From the NCBI GenBank assembly GCA_018697195.1, contig CM031878.1, positions 10,003,351 to 10,067,350 on the forward strand: a stretch of 64,000 nt of DNA, read 5' to 3'. The translations under genes were made by a program, and so were the position numbers. The notes under the pieces were generated by a model, which had not been told where the DNA came from, made no database searches, and was given only the letters and a program-made list of their open reading frames with translations. Within the stretch, counting starts at the first letter, position 1. Every line of letters starts with the position of its first letter. Of this stretch, positions 13,496 through 27,400 are shown one piece after another. Origin of the DNA: Certhia americana. Lineage: Eukaryota > Chordata > Aves > Passeriformes > Certhiidae.

Positions 13496-16400
13496 CTGCC
13501 AAGTCAAGAGCAGAAAAGCACGTTGTCAGCAATTCTGTGTAGCTGGGGATGGTGCTGTGGGCTGGAACTCAGGGATCTTACATGGTGTTGTTCCTGTACT
13601 CTCCTAGGAAGACTGTCCCCAGCCCAGTACAGTTCAGAAACAACAAACACAAATAGAATCATGTTTCCTCTCAAGCTGCAGCTTCATCTCAGGGGAATCC
13701 ACAAGTTTGACCTGGACCCATTTCTCAGCATAACTCATAAGGTTGCAGATCATTTGCATTTGATATCCAGCTTTTTCACTGGTGAAGTCAAAGTCACATA
13801 CTATTCCCTCCCTTGAGCCAACTGTTAGCATTTGGTATCAGTCTGGTGTGTTTTACCCTTTTTTTTTTTTTTTCTTGTTTGTTTTTATTTCTCTTTTAGA
13901 TTCAGAGGCCATAAAACCTCCTGAGAGGAAAGCAATTTGATGCAGTGTGAAATGATGATCCTTAATTTCTCACAGAGCAGAGCCCTATCCCATCATCTCT
14001 CACAATTTTATGAGCTCAGCTAACAGCCTTGACCTGAAGTGAGCATTTCCCTTATTTGTCCTTCTGCCATAAACACAGAAAGATTAACCCACAGACAACT
14101 ACCGTAAAGGAGGCAATGCTCAGCTCCTCATGTGAAGTGGCTGGGCTGATGAATACTCTTCAGAGGAGCCTGTTCAAACCTCCCAGAAAATAGAAAACAT
14201 CACCAAAACATTATATTGCATCATTGGCTGCTTCACATAGCATGGATCAGTCTCAGACATTAAGATCTGATCTTTAATGGAGAATGTGTAAATAAATTGA
14301 GTATTCTTTACCTGCAGCCTGCCTGGAATATCTATGTTAATGCCAGATTTATGAATTTTGACAGCATTTACAAGGAAACATAAATCAGGTTCTGTACCAC
14401 AGACTGTTCTAGTGTGAAAAATAAGCACTTTAAAAAACGCCGTTTTAAAACTATTATTCTTCTGGTTTTCATTCTCTGATAATAAACACATTAGTCACAG
14501 TGCATTTGAAAATGCAGAGATCTCTTTTTTCTTCATGTTGGAACAGGCTTTAAATCTGTGCTTCCAGTTGCATTAAAATAGTAAACAAACCCAAAATTTT
14601 ATTAACTGCTAAATTTCCTTTTTATGGTCTTTTGGAAAAAAAACCCACTTCCTCTCTACTCTTTGGGGAACTTACACTATTACTACAACATTGTTCAGCT
14701 ACACCCTGCCATCTGTCATTTCTCTGGACATGGTTTTGGAGCTGCACTACTGATTTCCTATTAACATGGACCACATGACCACTATCTTGTTTTTCCATCA
14801 TTCACCCTTGATCTGCTCGAATGATCTAGACAAGTCTGAGATGAATCTGAGATGGTAACAATGCTGGAATAGTAACTGTCCAGAGAGAGGCAGCAAGAAC
14901 ATTCACTCTGAAAGATTAATCTGGGTCTTTCAGTCTCATAGCTGAAGGGACTGAGGTCCCTTCCAATGTGATCTGAAAAGCCAGTTGCTGAAAACTGCAA
15001 ACTCCTCCTGGAGACAGAACTGATGCCCCTGCTCCTGCCTTTCTATCCTCTATGCCATACATATTATTTGTCTGCCCTTAAGCTATATGCTTTTTTCCCT
15101 GCTAGTCTTCCTCTTTGTCACACTCATGCTTATGAGGAAAAATCCTTCCTTTTCTGTCTTATTGTTTTCACACTATTCAGGAACCTGGCCCTTGGAGAAA
15201 GTTGGATATCCATGTATGTGCCTCATACATCCAGACTCAAGCCTGCAATAAACTAAACAGAGGGAATCTCATTAAGTACCTGACCAATCAAGATCAAGCC
15301 CTGATATCTACTAAGGTATTCAACAAGTTCAACACGTGTGCCCTCAAAACCTCAGCGAGGTGCACTCATGCCTTACACAGATGTCTACCTGCCTCCTTCT
15401 GGCAGTGCCCCTTCCATGAACACAGTCCTGGAACTGTGGGTATCTCTGAAACCAAACATCTAATCTTCAAGGGGCAGGACATCAGTGAATAAGTAAACAC
15501 TAAGGACAACATCAAGCTTCCCTGACCTGTGGCAATGTCAGGGAATACCCACCTCACACCAGGAACACTTTCAAATCAGATCCTGGAAAAGAAACACATT
15601 TCCTTATGCCCTGCTGTCCAGCAGCCTGGGAGTACATATTTAATTTCTTTTTTTGCTTGTATTTAGAAGACAGGTTTTAAACCCCAGTTCTGTCCCTCTT
15701 GGAAGAGACAGAGTAGCCTCACAGATAATGAATTTATGTAGTATGCAGAAGAGTTATCACCATCATGTTTGTATTCATGCCTCCACTCAGATTTTCCCTA
15801 TATTTTGAAGCCCGATGCCCTAAACTCAACACTCAATTGCTGATGATGCTTTAATAGTCACCAACCTCACTTTCTTGTCTTGCACAGCGCTTTTGCTAAA
15901 ATCCTGAAAAATTACATTTGGTATTCTCATTATAATCTCACATTGTTGAATGGGGTGTGGCACTGTGATGCCTTTTCTGTTGTAGGTGAGCCAATTTCAC
16001 TTAGATTAACCCATATATCCCTCCCTGCCCTGCCACACAGCTTGTGTTCCCTACAAGTGTGTTGAAACTGTGAGGCTAAGCTGCCTCACAGAAACCAGGA
16101 TTACAAATTGTTTTCCAGAAGAATGTCTGTTTTCTATTTTGTTTTAATCAAAAAAAAATCATCAAACCCTGGCTTACAGCACAGCTGCAGGAACTGAGCT
16201 GGTTTTCATGACACTCTCTCCCCAGACGACAATTCTTTCCCTGAACTACTGGTCTCAGCTGGTCACTTCCCATTTTGTACTGGTATGTTTAGTGATTTGA
16301 CAGGCAACTGTGTTGCTCTCCAGAGCTCTGTGCCCAACCTAAAACCTCCCACCCTTAAAGCCTACTAATTTTTATTGTTTTTTCTTGGTTTTTAACTATG

Positions 16401-18995
16401 TGTGCAGGAGTTCCTGAATATTATGCCCAGTTAGAACAACTGCCTATACTAAATGGTACTGCATCTGCATCTCTCCTGGCTGCTGTCACTTACATATGCT
16501 CTACTTTATGATGATATAATACACAATAATACATTATCCACTTTCCTAATGCACAGATGCATGAACATACACATGCACAGAAACAGGCAGTGCAAATCAG
16601 CTCTTGCTACAGCAGTCCCACGTGGCCCAGAGAAGCCTTCAAGAAAGCAGCAGGGTCATACTCAGCACCAGGGGAGGAGGCTTAGTGATGGAAACATTAA
16701 CTATGCAGATTTGACCACAAAACTACTGCAGATTTCTGTTGAGTTTGGTATGAATACAACAGAAAGTATTTCATCGAGGACACCACTTCCTGGAGGATTA
16801 ATGACAGCTGGGAGCTGATTAATCCCAGCCATTCATACTTCTCCACAAGTATCCCTCAAAAGTGTTATTTTTGTCAAGCAGAAAAATAGTGCCCAGCCTG
16901 GAACCTCAACTCAGAAATGCCATAATCCAGACTCAGCTCAGCTAGGATTGAACCAGATAGTCCTGGTTCAAGTGCATCCTAAGGACTCAGCCTCTTTTGG
17001 TAGTCCAACCAAATTTCCCTTATTTCAGATCACAAAAGCTCTGTGAGCTCCACCAACTGTGTGACATTTCTCTATGCCTAAAATAGCTCTCAGACAACAA
17101 AAGTTTACATGAGGCTGTTGGTGCTAGGGATTTCAGTTAAACACTGAAATTGCTGCCCTTCTTTCCAAACCCAAGCACCTCTTGCTTGCTTCCTGCTCAC
17201 AATAAACCCAACCTGTTTACTGCTCACAGGAAGCAGACTGGACTGAGTGCAGGACTGGAAATAATCAATATGATTAATTCACCAGCTGCAAAGTCATTAA
17301 GACAGTTGGTATTACTTTCAAACTTGTTTTATACAAGTAGCTAGTCTCCCACTCCTTCCTCCTGGGCGTTGCAAGGCTGGCCTCTTCCTGTGCTCCTCCT
17401 CTTTCTTGGCTCACTCAGGACTGGCTCAAGTTTTTCCCTCTTCATCTCCTCTCCAGCTGCCAGACTTAATTTGTCCCTTTTACTGTTCATCTGACTACTT
17501 GACTGTCCCCATCATCTCTAAATCCCCACTGCCTGTATATATCTAATTTTTTCACAAATTTACTCCATCAAAACAAGACATCCAGAAATACCTCTGATGA
17601 TTGAGGAAAAGGTTTATCCATTGCTAGAAAGGGAGCTATTTTGCCTATAGGTGTCCATCTTGTTCACCTGTGGATTTTGATCTTTTTGGGGCTACTATCT
17701 GCTACATTTTGACCACAAAAGACATTGTATAAGTGCTACATAGAATCAACATTTGAGATCAACTTTTGTGCCTGAGTCTGTGGAGACACCAAGTCAGAAA
17801 CATCCAATTTTATTTTAAATCACACCTGTGACCAAGTTTCATGTGAAACAGTACTTACAAAAATTGCTTGTCCTTCAAGCTGACCCTGTGAAAAAGCAAA
17901 CAGGTCTTGTTAAGAACTAACGTAATAAAAAGTGATGACAAAAACACATAAATAATGGGTCATGGAATTAAAACAAGACCAATGCTGCAGCACACAGCAG
18001 TCTGCGTGGCTGTTAATCAGCTGCATGAGTACTGGGATACAGACTGCTCTCCCAGTGATTAAGAAGTACTGCTGTTAGGATTAAGAGAAAACAAACAGTG
18101 CTGTTTGATCTTTCTTGGCACTACTAGCAAGAATAGTTTTTAAGAAAAAAAAAAAAAAAGGTGAGAGAAGAATAAAGAAATAAAGAAGGGAGAAAATAAT
18201 GTATAATAAATAAATTATGTATCATGACAGCAATACTGGTTTATTCACTGTGATCCCAGAATCCTGCAGAAGTCAGAACTGACAACCAGAGTGATGGAAA
18301 CCTGCAGGAACTCAGAGCATTCTCCTCAATCACACTGCTAGTGAGGAAGTGGGGCAGAAAAAGGGAAGAAGGAAAGAGAAGGGACAAATGAAAAAAAAAA
18401 CCTCCAAAGCAAGAATGCAAAAAAGATATTAAAAAACATAAAGAAATGGAGAGCAATGACAAAAATTAGTCCTTTTAAGGTAGCTGGGGAATATTCTAGA
18501 ATATGAACTTGCAGAACTGCAACTAAAAGTTGCACATTTCAGGAGGCCACAGTCTCATACAGAAGCAAAAACACTCTGTGTTTTAACTCACACAGATGTG
18601 TCAAACACTGCAATACACATACAGTGACAGTGCATCTCTCTCTAACTGTGCATAGACTTGTGCAATTCCACCATTTACATGTGTGAAAATGCATGCATTT
18701 AAGATTAAAAGTTCTATTTTAGTAGGTGTCAAAGGTCAGTAGTAGGAAGCTGAGAGCAAGTCCCAATAATGTTGGGATGATAACATGACCATGATAAAAT
18801 GGTCAGACAAGAAGGAGAAAAAGTGCATCATGCAAACACAAAAACATTGTGATTTCCTTTTGCTCAATACCCAGAGCAGATCTGGGGCTTGGATCCTCAC
18901 CATATTTCACAAAGCTACAACAAGGAGACAGTTGCAAGTTTCCACTTGCATGTTCTGCTCCAGTGCTCTTATTGTTGATGAAAAGAAATACTCAC
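13496..18995 (-). other. EGFLAM intron 3
   Basis: 5.5 kb intron. It contains a 15-T run (13859-13873), a 15-A run (18145-18159) and the candidate 27-nt microexon (17859-17885). No transposable element was recognised with confidence. Open frames here have no family resemblance and no conserved splice context. Confidence 0.7.
17859..17885 (-). CDS. Candidate in-frame 27-nt microexon of EGFLAM
   Basis: Inside intron 3, a good pyrimidine tract and acceptor (TTTGCTTTTTCACAG) is followed by exactly 27 open nucleotides and a strong donor GTAAGTAC. The phase is 0-0, matching the flanking exons, so inclusion would insert GQLEGQAIF between MISL and [10 protein letters not shown] in the first FN3 domain. 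I know of no such insertion in the mammalian protein, and the direct exon 3 to exon 4 join already gives the expected length. It is either an alternative cassette microexon or a chance pair of splice-like sites. The last exon base is T, which weakens the donor slightly. Confidence 0.3.
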
Positions 18996-19079
18996 CAGGC
19001 TAATCATATCCAAACTCAGGGGAACATCGTGTGAGAGCTGTTTAACTGCTTTGTCACCTTCAACTTCTGAGTAAAAGAC
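18996..19079 (-). CDS. EGFLAM: EGFLAM exon 3 (FN3 domain 1, middle)
   Basis: This is an 84-nt, phase 0-0 exon giving 28 residues (75-102), from VFYSEVEGDKAVKQLSHDVP to the end LSLDMISL. It corresponds to VFYSEV...VPLSRD in mammalian pikachurin, the middle strands of the first FN3 domain. The acceptor is TTCTTCCCAAG|GTC and the donor CTG|GTGAGT. Joined directly to exon 4, the segment between VPLS and VIGD is eight residues, the same as I recall for the mammalian protein. So the default product skips the candidate 27-nt microexon in the following intron. Confidence 0.93.
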
Positions 19080-21039
19080 CTTGGGAAGAAGACATAGTCA
19101 AACCAGTTAAAGCAATAGCTCAGTGTTTCAGAATAACTTAAGAATGGGTGCACCAGTACATCATTCTCACACTGAGGATAGAATGTGAATGATTCCCTAC
19201 CTTTCCAAATGCAGGGAAAGCTGAAATCCTTTAATATTCCTTATATATTTGCTAGAAGTTGTCAGTGTGACCCACATCACACAATGTATACACTTACCTA
19301 ATATGAAACACAGTTGTGGTGTTTGTAGCACAGGCCTGAGCTGACAATTTTAATTGTGCATCATTTGTCTGTGGTTAACATGGACAGCTGAAGAGTTGTG
19401 GGGCTAATCTGCACAACACAGACACCTTACTTCATGTAAGCAAGATGTTGGCAGTAATGATTATGACATTATAAAAACTGCTCTATCATAAAATGTCTCT
19501 CCATGTTGGAGACTAATGAGACAGACAATCTGCTTTCCTGTGCACAGGTCCAGAGATGCCAGAGGGTCAAGATACAACAGTGAAGACATTTTGGGTACAG
19601 CACTATTGATGCTGCTTGCCATGGGTTTTATTATCATGCCACATACCAGCCCAAGGCTTAAAAAAAGAAGTGGAGCTCAGATAATAGATCTGCATGCATG
19701 AAGAGTGAAAACTGTTTACAACTTAAGCCACTTAAACCCTGCACCTCTGTTTTCGCAGAGAAGGGTGGACCCAGCTACATGTAGAGCCAACCCGAGACAG
19801 GTCCAGAAAATGCTCTTTGGAATTTCAAACTACTATATTCTAGCCCATAGCACTTTCATAACAATAAAATGAACTCTGCAGCTGGGCTGCACTGGTGTTA
19901 TTTGCAAGACTGTTGGATAAAGGAGCATGTGTACCAGAAATACCAGTTGCAGGGGTTTTCCCCATTCTTTTAGTGTACATTAAGAATAAGGTACTCAGTA
20001 GTATTCTTCTTCCCACCTTTTTACATAAAACTGATTTTGGGGTATTTTACCCCTGGAAATTTCAAATCCAGCCACAGAAAATGCTAATGAGAAAAATCCG
20101 CTATTTGGTGGGGTTTTTTGGTTGTGGGGTTTTTTTTTTTTTGCTTGTTTTTTTGTTTTGTTTTGTTTTTGAAGGAGAAAGCAACACATTCTAGTCAACA
20201 TCTCACATCTTTGGTACTGATTTCTCACTGACTAGCTTCCATTTCGGAACCGAGTTTCATTGCCATGTAATACCTGTTAAAGCAATAGCTAACAAAAATG
20301 AGTGAATGGCATGTTAGTGCTTATTGACTTTCTTCTTGCACATTAAAATACAGTAACCAGTTTAGCCTAGCCCTTCTGTCTTGCCCTATAGGCAGAAGGT
20401 AACATGGCAGAGCCTTGATGGGGGTCAGAGACTTCCCTATAAAATTCCTGAGTTCAACAGGAAAATCATTCAGCTTCTTTAACAGAAACTGACTTCTGAG
20501 GTAGGAGAGAATAAAACAAAAGCCCTTTTTATATTTATGGCTGTAAGTGGTTTCCAGGGATTCTATACAGTATGGTACCTATCCAGGAAGGGACTCCATG
20601 AAACACTCCTTCCCTTGTACCTGCTGCCAGTCTGGAAAGTTTTAGAGGCTTAGTTTGAAAACATATTCCTCCTAAAGTAGTCCTCAGGCTGGAAGTACAA
20701 TTCAAAGGACCTGTATGGCCCTCACTTGCACAGTGCAATATCGACCTTCTCTGCTCTGCTCTGCTTTATTGTTTTATCAGCTGCAGAGAGTACTGAGCCT
20801 TGCAGGAAAACCACAACAGAAGAGCACTCTACATCCACTGCAGGCCCTTGGCACCCAACCCAAATTCCCATCATAGCTTGTTGATAGAACATGAACTGCT
20901 TGGTTTTTTGAGGTTGCAGCTCAATCTGCTCAAGCCCACTGTCCCCTGGCCACTTTTCTGGGCAATGTTTGTTAGGAGAAGAGGCTGTCCCTCTGGTTTC
21001 AGTGTGTGAGGCCAGGCAGCAGCACAGAGCATCACTTAC
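19080..21039 (-). other. EGFLAM intron 2
   Basis: 2.0 kb intron between exons 2 and 3 with donor GTAAGT and acceptor CCCAAG. It contains a T-rich low-complexity tract at 20130-20170 (13 T, then TTTTG units). Nothing else recognised. Confidence 0.75.
20130..20170 (+). repeat. Poly-T / (TTTTG)n low-complexity tract
   Basis: Thirteen T followed by gcttg, then repeated TTTTG-type units. Simple sequence; no flanking retroposon body was recognised. Confidence 0.85.
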
Positions 21040-21152
21040 CGTGTACCCTGTGATGGTGCTCGCGTGCTGCTTTGGCATCTTCCATTGCACGCTGAATGCT
21101 GTGCAGTTCAGTGAATCCAGCAGAATATCCAGAGGAGGCCCCAGCCTATCTG
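21040..21152 (-). CDS. EGFLAM: EGFLAM exon 2 (first half of FN3 domain 1)
   Basis: It encodes residues 37-74 and completes the codon left by exon 1. The translation ADRLGPPLDILLDSLNCTAF and onward to the end ITGYT is close to the mammalian pikachurin FN3-1 start (GPPLDI...LNCTAFS.QWKMP). It has the conserved Trp of an FN3 B strand and an N-C-T sequon (residues 52-54) for N-glycosylation. The donor is ACG|GTAAGT, a strong consensus, leaving phase 0. The acceptor is a tandem TTTTTAG/CAG: using the first AG includes Ala37, and using the second (exon start 21149) removes exactly that Ala. A T-rich pyrimidine tract precedes both. Confidence 0.95.
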
Positions 21153-24100
21153 CTAAAAACAAAATGGCATTGCATAAGGAGCCAGAGGATGAAACTCCTA
21201 TAGGTGCCTGGCAGGAATGTCTTTGAAGAATAGGCCTGTGCTGCCCTCATTCCAAACTATCAAACATAGAGCACTACTCGGATTTGACTTGGGTGCCCCT
21301 TTTCCCTCTTTACTTCTGACTTCCATGGTAACAGTGGAACACAAGGAGAGGGAGAATAAAGGGGGACATCTCCTCTTCTCAGTGTGAAAGGTGTTGCTTA
21401 GCTTAGGACCACCCAGTGCTTCAACCAATGCCATTGAGCAACTTGCAGACTTTAAAAGTATTCCTGAAATGCTGGATACTACCCAGGACCCAAAGACAGG
21501 GACCTTCACACATTCATACTGCTTGTACAGACTGTGCCACAGATTCAGACTACTGGAAGGCCTCCCTGGATTGGTCTGGAAGACAGCACAGCTCACACAC
21601 CACATCTGGAAGTCAGTAAGGACATCTTTGGGGTAGGAAAGTCCAACTGTGTGGAAAAGAGCCAAACCATGCTGTGTTCCCTGGGCCCTCACCCATTTCC
21701 TTCATTAGCACAGACTTAGTCCTATGGATTCCTGCTTGGCCCTGGGGCTCTGAACACAGCATGTGTCATCTCCTATGCTCACCTTCTCCCCTGCTCTCAG
21801 CAGAAGCTGGAACCATACACCACCTGCTACCTAAAGGAGTAGCAGAGATGAGCAGGCAGGGTTGGGGTATCAGTGTCCACTTAAGAAGCATTTCACATTC
21901 AGAAAACAGTTTTCCAATCTTCACAATCCAATGAGGCAGATTAGAATTTCAGCTGCATTAGTGATAAGGAAGAAAGAGTACCCTCTAAACATTCACTCTT
22001 AACATATTCATAGCATCCTTGTGTTACTTTCTGGGGCAGCTCTATGAGACAAGTTTGCTGGAAGGCATAGTTGCCGAAATAACAAATTTTAACCAGCAAT
22101 GACAAATAGTCATGTAAGACCGGCTTCAAATTCATATTCTAAGTGCACTATAGGCCAATAACATTATTTACTGAAAGTATTTGGTGAATAATTTGGAACA
22201 ACAAATAAATTTGAACAAAATGCAATCCATTTGCAGACTATCTGCAAACAGAGCGACAACATCTGTTTAATAAGGAGCTACATAATGAATTATTCACTCA
22301 GCCCTAGAAAACACTACTATCTCCAGGTTGCAGATGATGAAAGAGACATAGAGAGCCAAACAGTGACCTCAGTTACATTGGCCTATAAATTGTCACTGTG
22401 GAGTAAATACAAAGCCCTTGACTAAGCCAGGGAAAACAAGAGCAAGGAGTCAGAGAGGCCTACATTTTTATCCTCCCTGTTTAGTTCTCCCTAAGTTAGG
22501 GAATCCCCCTAACACAACAGGAATATGGCTGGACACATGCTTGGGAACCAGACATAAGCACCATCAGCCCTAGCACTGCCTTTGCAAGCAGCCTCAGGCA
22601 ATGGCCAGCACTCACCCCACTACTGCATCCTGCCCTCTGTGACAAAGTCATGCAACAGGCAGGCACATGGCACTCACACTGCTGGGGACCTGTCACTTCA
22701 TGCCCAGACCAGGAGACAAAAGGAAAAAGAAAGCCAGTGGCAGCTGTGACCCATGTACAGAGTTATTTCCTGTGGAGGCTAGAGGGCAAGGCAGAGGGCA
22801 GTATCTCATGCAGCATGACAATCCCACAGTTCTCTTCTGTCACCACTCCTGGCCTGACAGCTCAGTGACATGCATCTGGGGATTCAGAGTCACTTCTGGT
22901 TGTCAGAATTTTACACAACCTGGCAGAAAGTAAAGAAAAAAAATCCATTTCTGAACTGAGCTTTCCCTTCACAGCCATGGTAAAGTGACGGTAGGACTTG
23001 ACACAAGGATTGTTTATGGCACTGAGCTGCAGGAGATGTCATGGCTTTTGAACAACCATGTGAAAGCAGTTTGTAGGCTGATTACAACTGCTGCAGCACA
23101 TGTCACAAGCCATTTTGAGATAAATGTGAGCTTAATGTATTTTGCATTTTGGATTTTACAGAACATCGTGTATTAGGTGCACTAAAAACAGATACTGAAG
23201 CTGATCTAAACATTTATGTCTGTGCAAAATGTCATGTATAGACTATTAAAAATAATAAAGAGTTTTCAAGGGTTAAACTCTTGGGGAATTTGTAGTTTCA
23301 CCTACAACTGGTGTCAGACATACCAGTTCTCAAAGCTCAGTGTGAAACCTGTTAATCTGGTAGCACCAGGCACCATGCAAAACCAAAACAGAGCCTCCTC
23401 CCCTCTGCACCCTGTGGATTGGGAATCTGCAGACAAGCAAGATGAGACATATCCACTACTTGCACATGCTCTGAAGATATGCCTGAGTGATGATCCCCCT
23501 GCCAGTGACCTCTGCAGCTGGGTCCAGAGAATACCTAAGTAGGCATGGAGATTTACTCTGATCATAAACAACAATGGGCCAATTTATATAAACAATAAAA
23601 TTAAACACATTTTGTACAAACACAGTCATTCTCCTTTCTGGCCCATAAGGCACAGAAAGTTTGATATTGTCCAAAATGCTTTTATGGTAATGGAAGCAAT
23701 GACAGCAGTGCCATGCAAAGAAGCCATTAATCAAGGGAGAGCACTCTCACACATATTATGACTATACATTGTGAAAGTATACCAAACACAAGAACTTAAT
23801 GAGGATTCAGCCTCATTAGATAAACAATGTTGAGCTGACAATGTTGTGTTTACTTTTCTACTTACAGCTACTTTCCTCCCCGTTTATGCATGCCTTTGGC
23901 TCTGTACTTCTAAAAATATGCAAAAACCACCAAACCAGTAAAGAAGTCACCAAACACGCTCTCCAAGTAAGCTGAAGAATACATAAGCACTCTCCCTGAG
24001 ATGAAGTAAATTTTGCAATTTCAAAATAATTACCATTATTTAAATTTTTGCTTCACAAAAGTAACTCGAATTAAAAATGGTTAAAATGTTTATGCCACAA

Positions 24101-24249
24101 TACAAGTTTCACTTCCTTTGTGTGTAAGTTTCACAGCTACATAGAACAGCGTCTGCCCATATATTAAACACCCATGGGCTGCCATCAGGGTGGCCACAGG
24201 CTAAATGTACGCCTCCTGGGAATGTCCCCAGCCTGGGCCAATCAATAGT

Positions 24250-24484
24250 GTTATCCTTTACTGCAATGAAGAGATGAAATACTTTGCTGTGAGGGTGGTG
24301 AGGCACTGTCACAATTTGCCCAGAGAGGTTGTGGATGCCCCAAACTTTGCAATGTTCATGGCCAGGTTAGATAAGGCCTTGTCCCAGTCTAGTGGGACAT
24401 GCCCCTATGCAAGGGGGTTGGGATTAGATCGTCTTTAATGTCCCTTCAATCTCTTAATATTCTCCCTTCCTATGATTCTCTGTA
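24250..24484 (+). mobile_element. CR1 LINE 3' fragment
   Basis: Text such as gtgaggcactgtcacaatttgcccagagaggttgtggatgcccc (given only in part here: 'cccagagaggttgtggatgc') matches the end of CR1 ORF2, where the translated motif is N-x-L-P-R/G-E-V-V-D. It is followed by the 3' UTR phrase 'ggttgggattagat' and a terminal tctatgattctctg-like tail. Plus orientation, so opposite to EGFLAM. Degraded and non-coding. Confidence 0.8.
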
Positions 24485-27400
24485 CCAGTGCCTATGGATG
24501 CTCCTTCCAATCACTGAATCCATCAGCAGAAATGTCACTTCCACATCTGCCCATGTGATTTTGCACAGTTACCCTGAGTACACAGTAGAAACACTTCCGA
24601 TGAATCCACCCTCTGCTCCCAGACCAACCATGGGGGCCTTGTGCAGAGCTCAGGAGCAGCCACTTCAGCCAGATCCTTTCTTCAGCTACTGAAAAAAAAC
24701 TGCTTATGCAGGCACAGCTCTTTCTTCCTTCCTTCCCTCTAGCCATGGACTGACACCCAAATCTTACTACAGTAAAGAATAGTTATGAGAAAAAACCCTC
24801 TTCGAACCAAATAAATTTCTAATGTTCATAAGCTTCACGTTTGAAGCACTTTGGAAGAATGGGATAAAACTCATCCCCACTAGTATACACTACTAGTACT
24901 ACTATTTTAGAGTAAATTTGAAAACTGATTCAAATTTTAAATTAGAGTAAAATAACAGCGTGAGAAACAACACTTACTTTTAAATTTTTAAAGGCTTATT
25001 AAACCTTTATAATAACCTATATAACAATAAAAGACTGAATATGGAGGATAAGCAGTGCTGGGAGCATAAGACTAAATCACCATGTCCTCATCTACAAAAT
25101 GGATGCTCTGCCTTTTATATCCTTAGCCCCACTCAAAGTCCTGTTAACGCTTCCTCTGCTGTCTGTTGGTGGAGATTACTTTCTTACATTTTGATTAGAG
25201 GTCAGGTGTCATTATGCTGTGCTTCTTAGTAATAAGTCAGCCCTCTCTAATAAGGCTACAAGGGGGATGGGAAAGAAGACTATGGGAGGACATATTGCAA
25301 TAACATAACTCTACATCTACAAAACTTCTCCTAACATACACATAATATTTGTCCCTTAATTGTGAGAGCCAACCATCACATTATTCACCTATAACAATAG
25401 TTATTGAAAGCAGTTTTAATCTTGAATACTGATGAATGAATCCATCTGAAAGGATTTGTGTTAGATGTTTTTCTTTTAGAATTTTAATTATATTTTGGAT
25501 TTAATCTTTTCTTTTTAGATGTTGTTGCTGAATCAAGGCATGCAGGCAGTTAACAGGTACTTGCAGATCCTGAAACAATATGCAAAAAATTCACTGATAC
25601 AATCCATATGAAATAATAAAGTAATAGATTTAAGGCAAAACAGATGGTTAATTTCATCTTTATGAGTTTGTAGTTTGGAAAATCAAAATTTTTATACATT
25701 TTCTGTACTAATCTTAGCAAGAGAGCATAAGCCTATGAGAGGAGACAAGCGTTTCACTACTTTACTTCTAAATCTCTGTGGGTAACAGCTAAGAGGTACT
25801 GACCGAAAGGCTCCTTAATTTCCAGGTTGATGTGTCTCCCATTTGTGTCCCATGAAACAAGTGAAACTTGTTGATGAAATGCCACCTGTCGCTACTAATA
25901 TGTCTCAATGAAAGAAAATAGGAATAAAAAAAGCTCAAGAAAAACCATTCAAACTAATTCTAAATTGAAGTTTTCAGAAAGAAACACTTACCCAAAATAC
26001 CTCTGAATTTCTTCTGTTTGAAACATTGTGTTCACCAACTCACAAAAATCTCACCATGAATTTTATTAAGATAGCATTTTATCATTGTAAATGGCTGTTT
26101 ATGAGGGAAAAAAGTTTGTCCACTCCAAGAGGTGATACAAAGTGTAGAACAGTCTACTCACTCTCTCACTTGAAATATTGAATAAATTCTTATTTATTAG
26201 ACAATAAATAAGGTCTTTTGCTTCCCTTATTTTACAGACCTAAAGTTATGCAAACACCACAGTAGAAGGGAGACAACATGACAAACTGAAAAGGTCAGGA
26301 AACTCTAAATGAAAAAAATATGCCATTTTAAATTTCTTTGAAGCCTTTTCCAGCTCCCACTGCCCAGCAGCAGTATGTAAGAGAGCAAGAATTTCGCAGC
26401 CACAACAACTACAAAGGACAAGGACTTGAAATTGGAAAATCTCAGCCAGTCTGTCCTGGTTCTGCACACAGAGTAGCAACATCCACACACCAAAAATCTT
26501 GATAGGCACTTCTCTGAATGAATCACCTACCACTACATCAGATCCTGCAGCAGAGATGGCAGGTATCATGGCCCTAGAGAGGCACCACAGGTTTTGATTC
26601 AAACTACAGTGAACAGAACTTTGGAAAGACTCACTAACCTGACCTTCATTAGCCCTTTAAAAATACTGCAACAGAAACCACAATGAATAAAATCTTTTCA
26701 TAAAACATTTTAATAAATAACAGGCTTGAACTCATGTGATGTTTTGCGGATGCTTATATAGCATCTGTTATCTGCCCCAGGGACATCTGAGGTGACAGTC
26801 ACTGGGATTTTTATAGCCCAGAGAAGGGGAATGAACTTAAGCTACAGTGCAACACCATGAATCCCTTTAAGAACAGGCACAGTGTCACTGGTGACTTTGT
26901 TGTGGGTTTTCCTGCTGTACCTTGGCCCTGCAGATCACTGAACAGAAAGGCAGCAAGGGAAGTTCTCTCCTTACACTCCTTCCCGGAGCAAGACTCTGCT
27001 CCCAGGAAGGCTGCAGCTGTCCCAGAAGGAGAGAGGAGGGGAGCTCTGCACAGTGCAGAGGACTAAACTTCCAGGACTAAAAAGAAAAAGCAGTTATTAT
27101 TTTTTAAAAAAACTTTTTGGAGAGCTATAGATAAAAATTTCTAGCTATGGATGGTTATGCGTTGGACTCACTTTTGGAGAATTCCTGGTGCTGAAGGTTC
27201 TAAAAAGCAGGGGACATCATATCTCTGACCAAAGGTCTAGTTTGTATCTCTCTTGCCCTAGTCAAAATGAGCGCTTCAGGCAATCTCTTGGCAACTCTTA
27301 CAGGCTTATGTTTTTAGTAATTACTGCTCAGAGGTCAGTCTGAGTCACACAAGTGCCTATGTGCATACCCTGTACCTGCACCTGGATAACTTGGTGAAAT

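Noticed and set aside
20722..21162. 146-codon minus-strand frame covering exon 2
   Set aside because: Its first part is EGFLAM exon 2; past 21040 it reads into intron 2 and loses all FN3 similarity.
21198..21692. 164-codon minus-strand frame in intron 1
   Set aside because: No domain, no splice sites that chain with EGFLAM phases, and no resemblance to a known protein.
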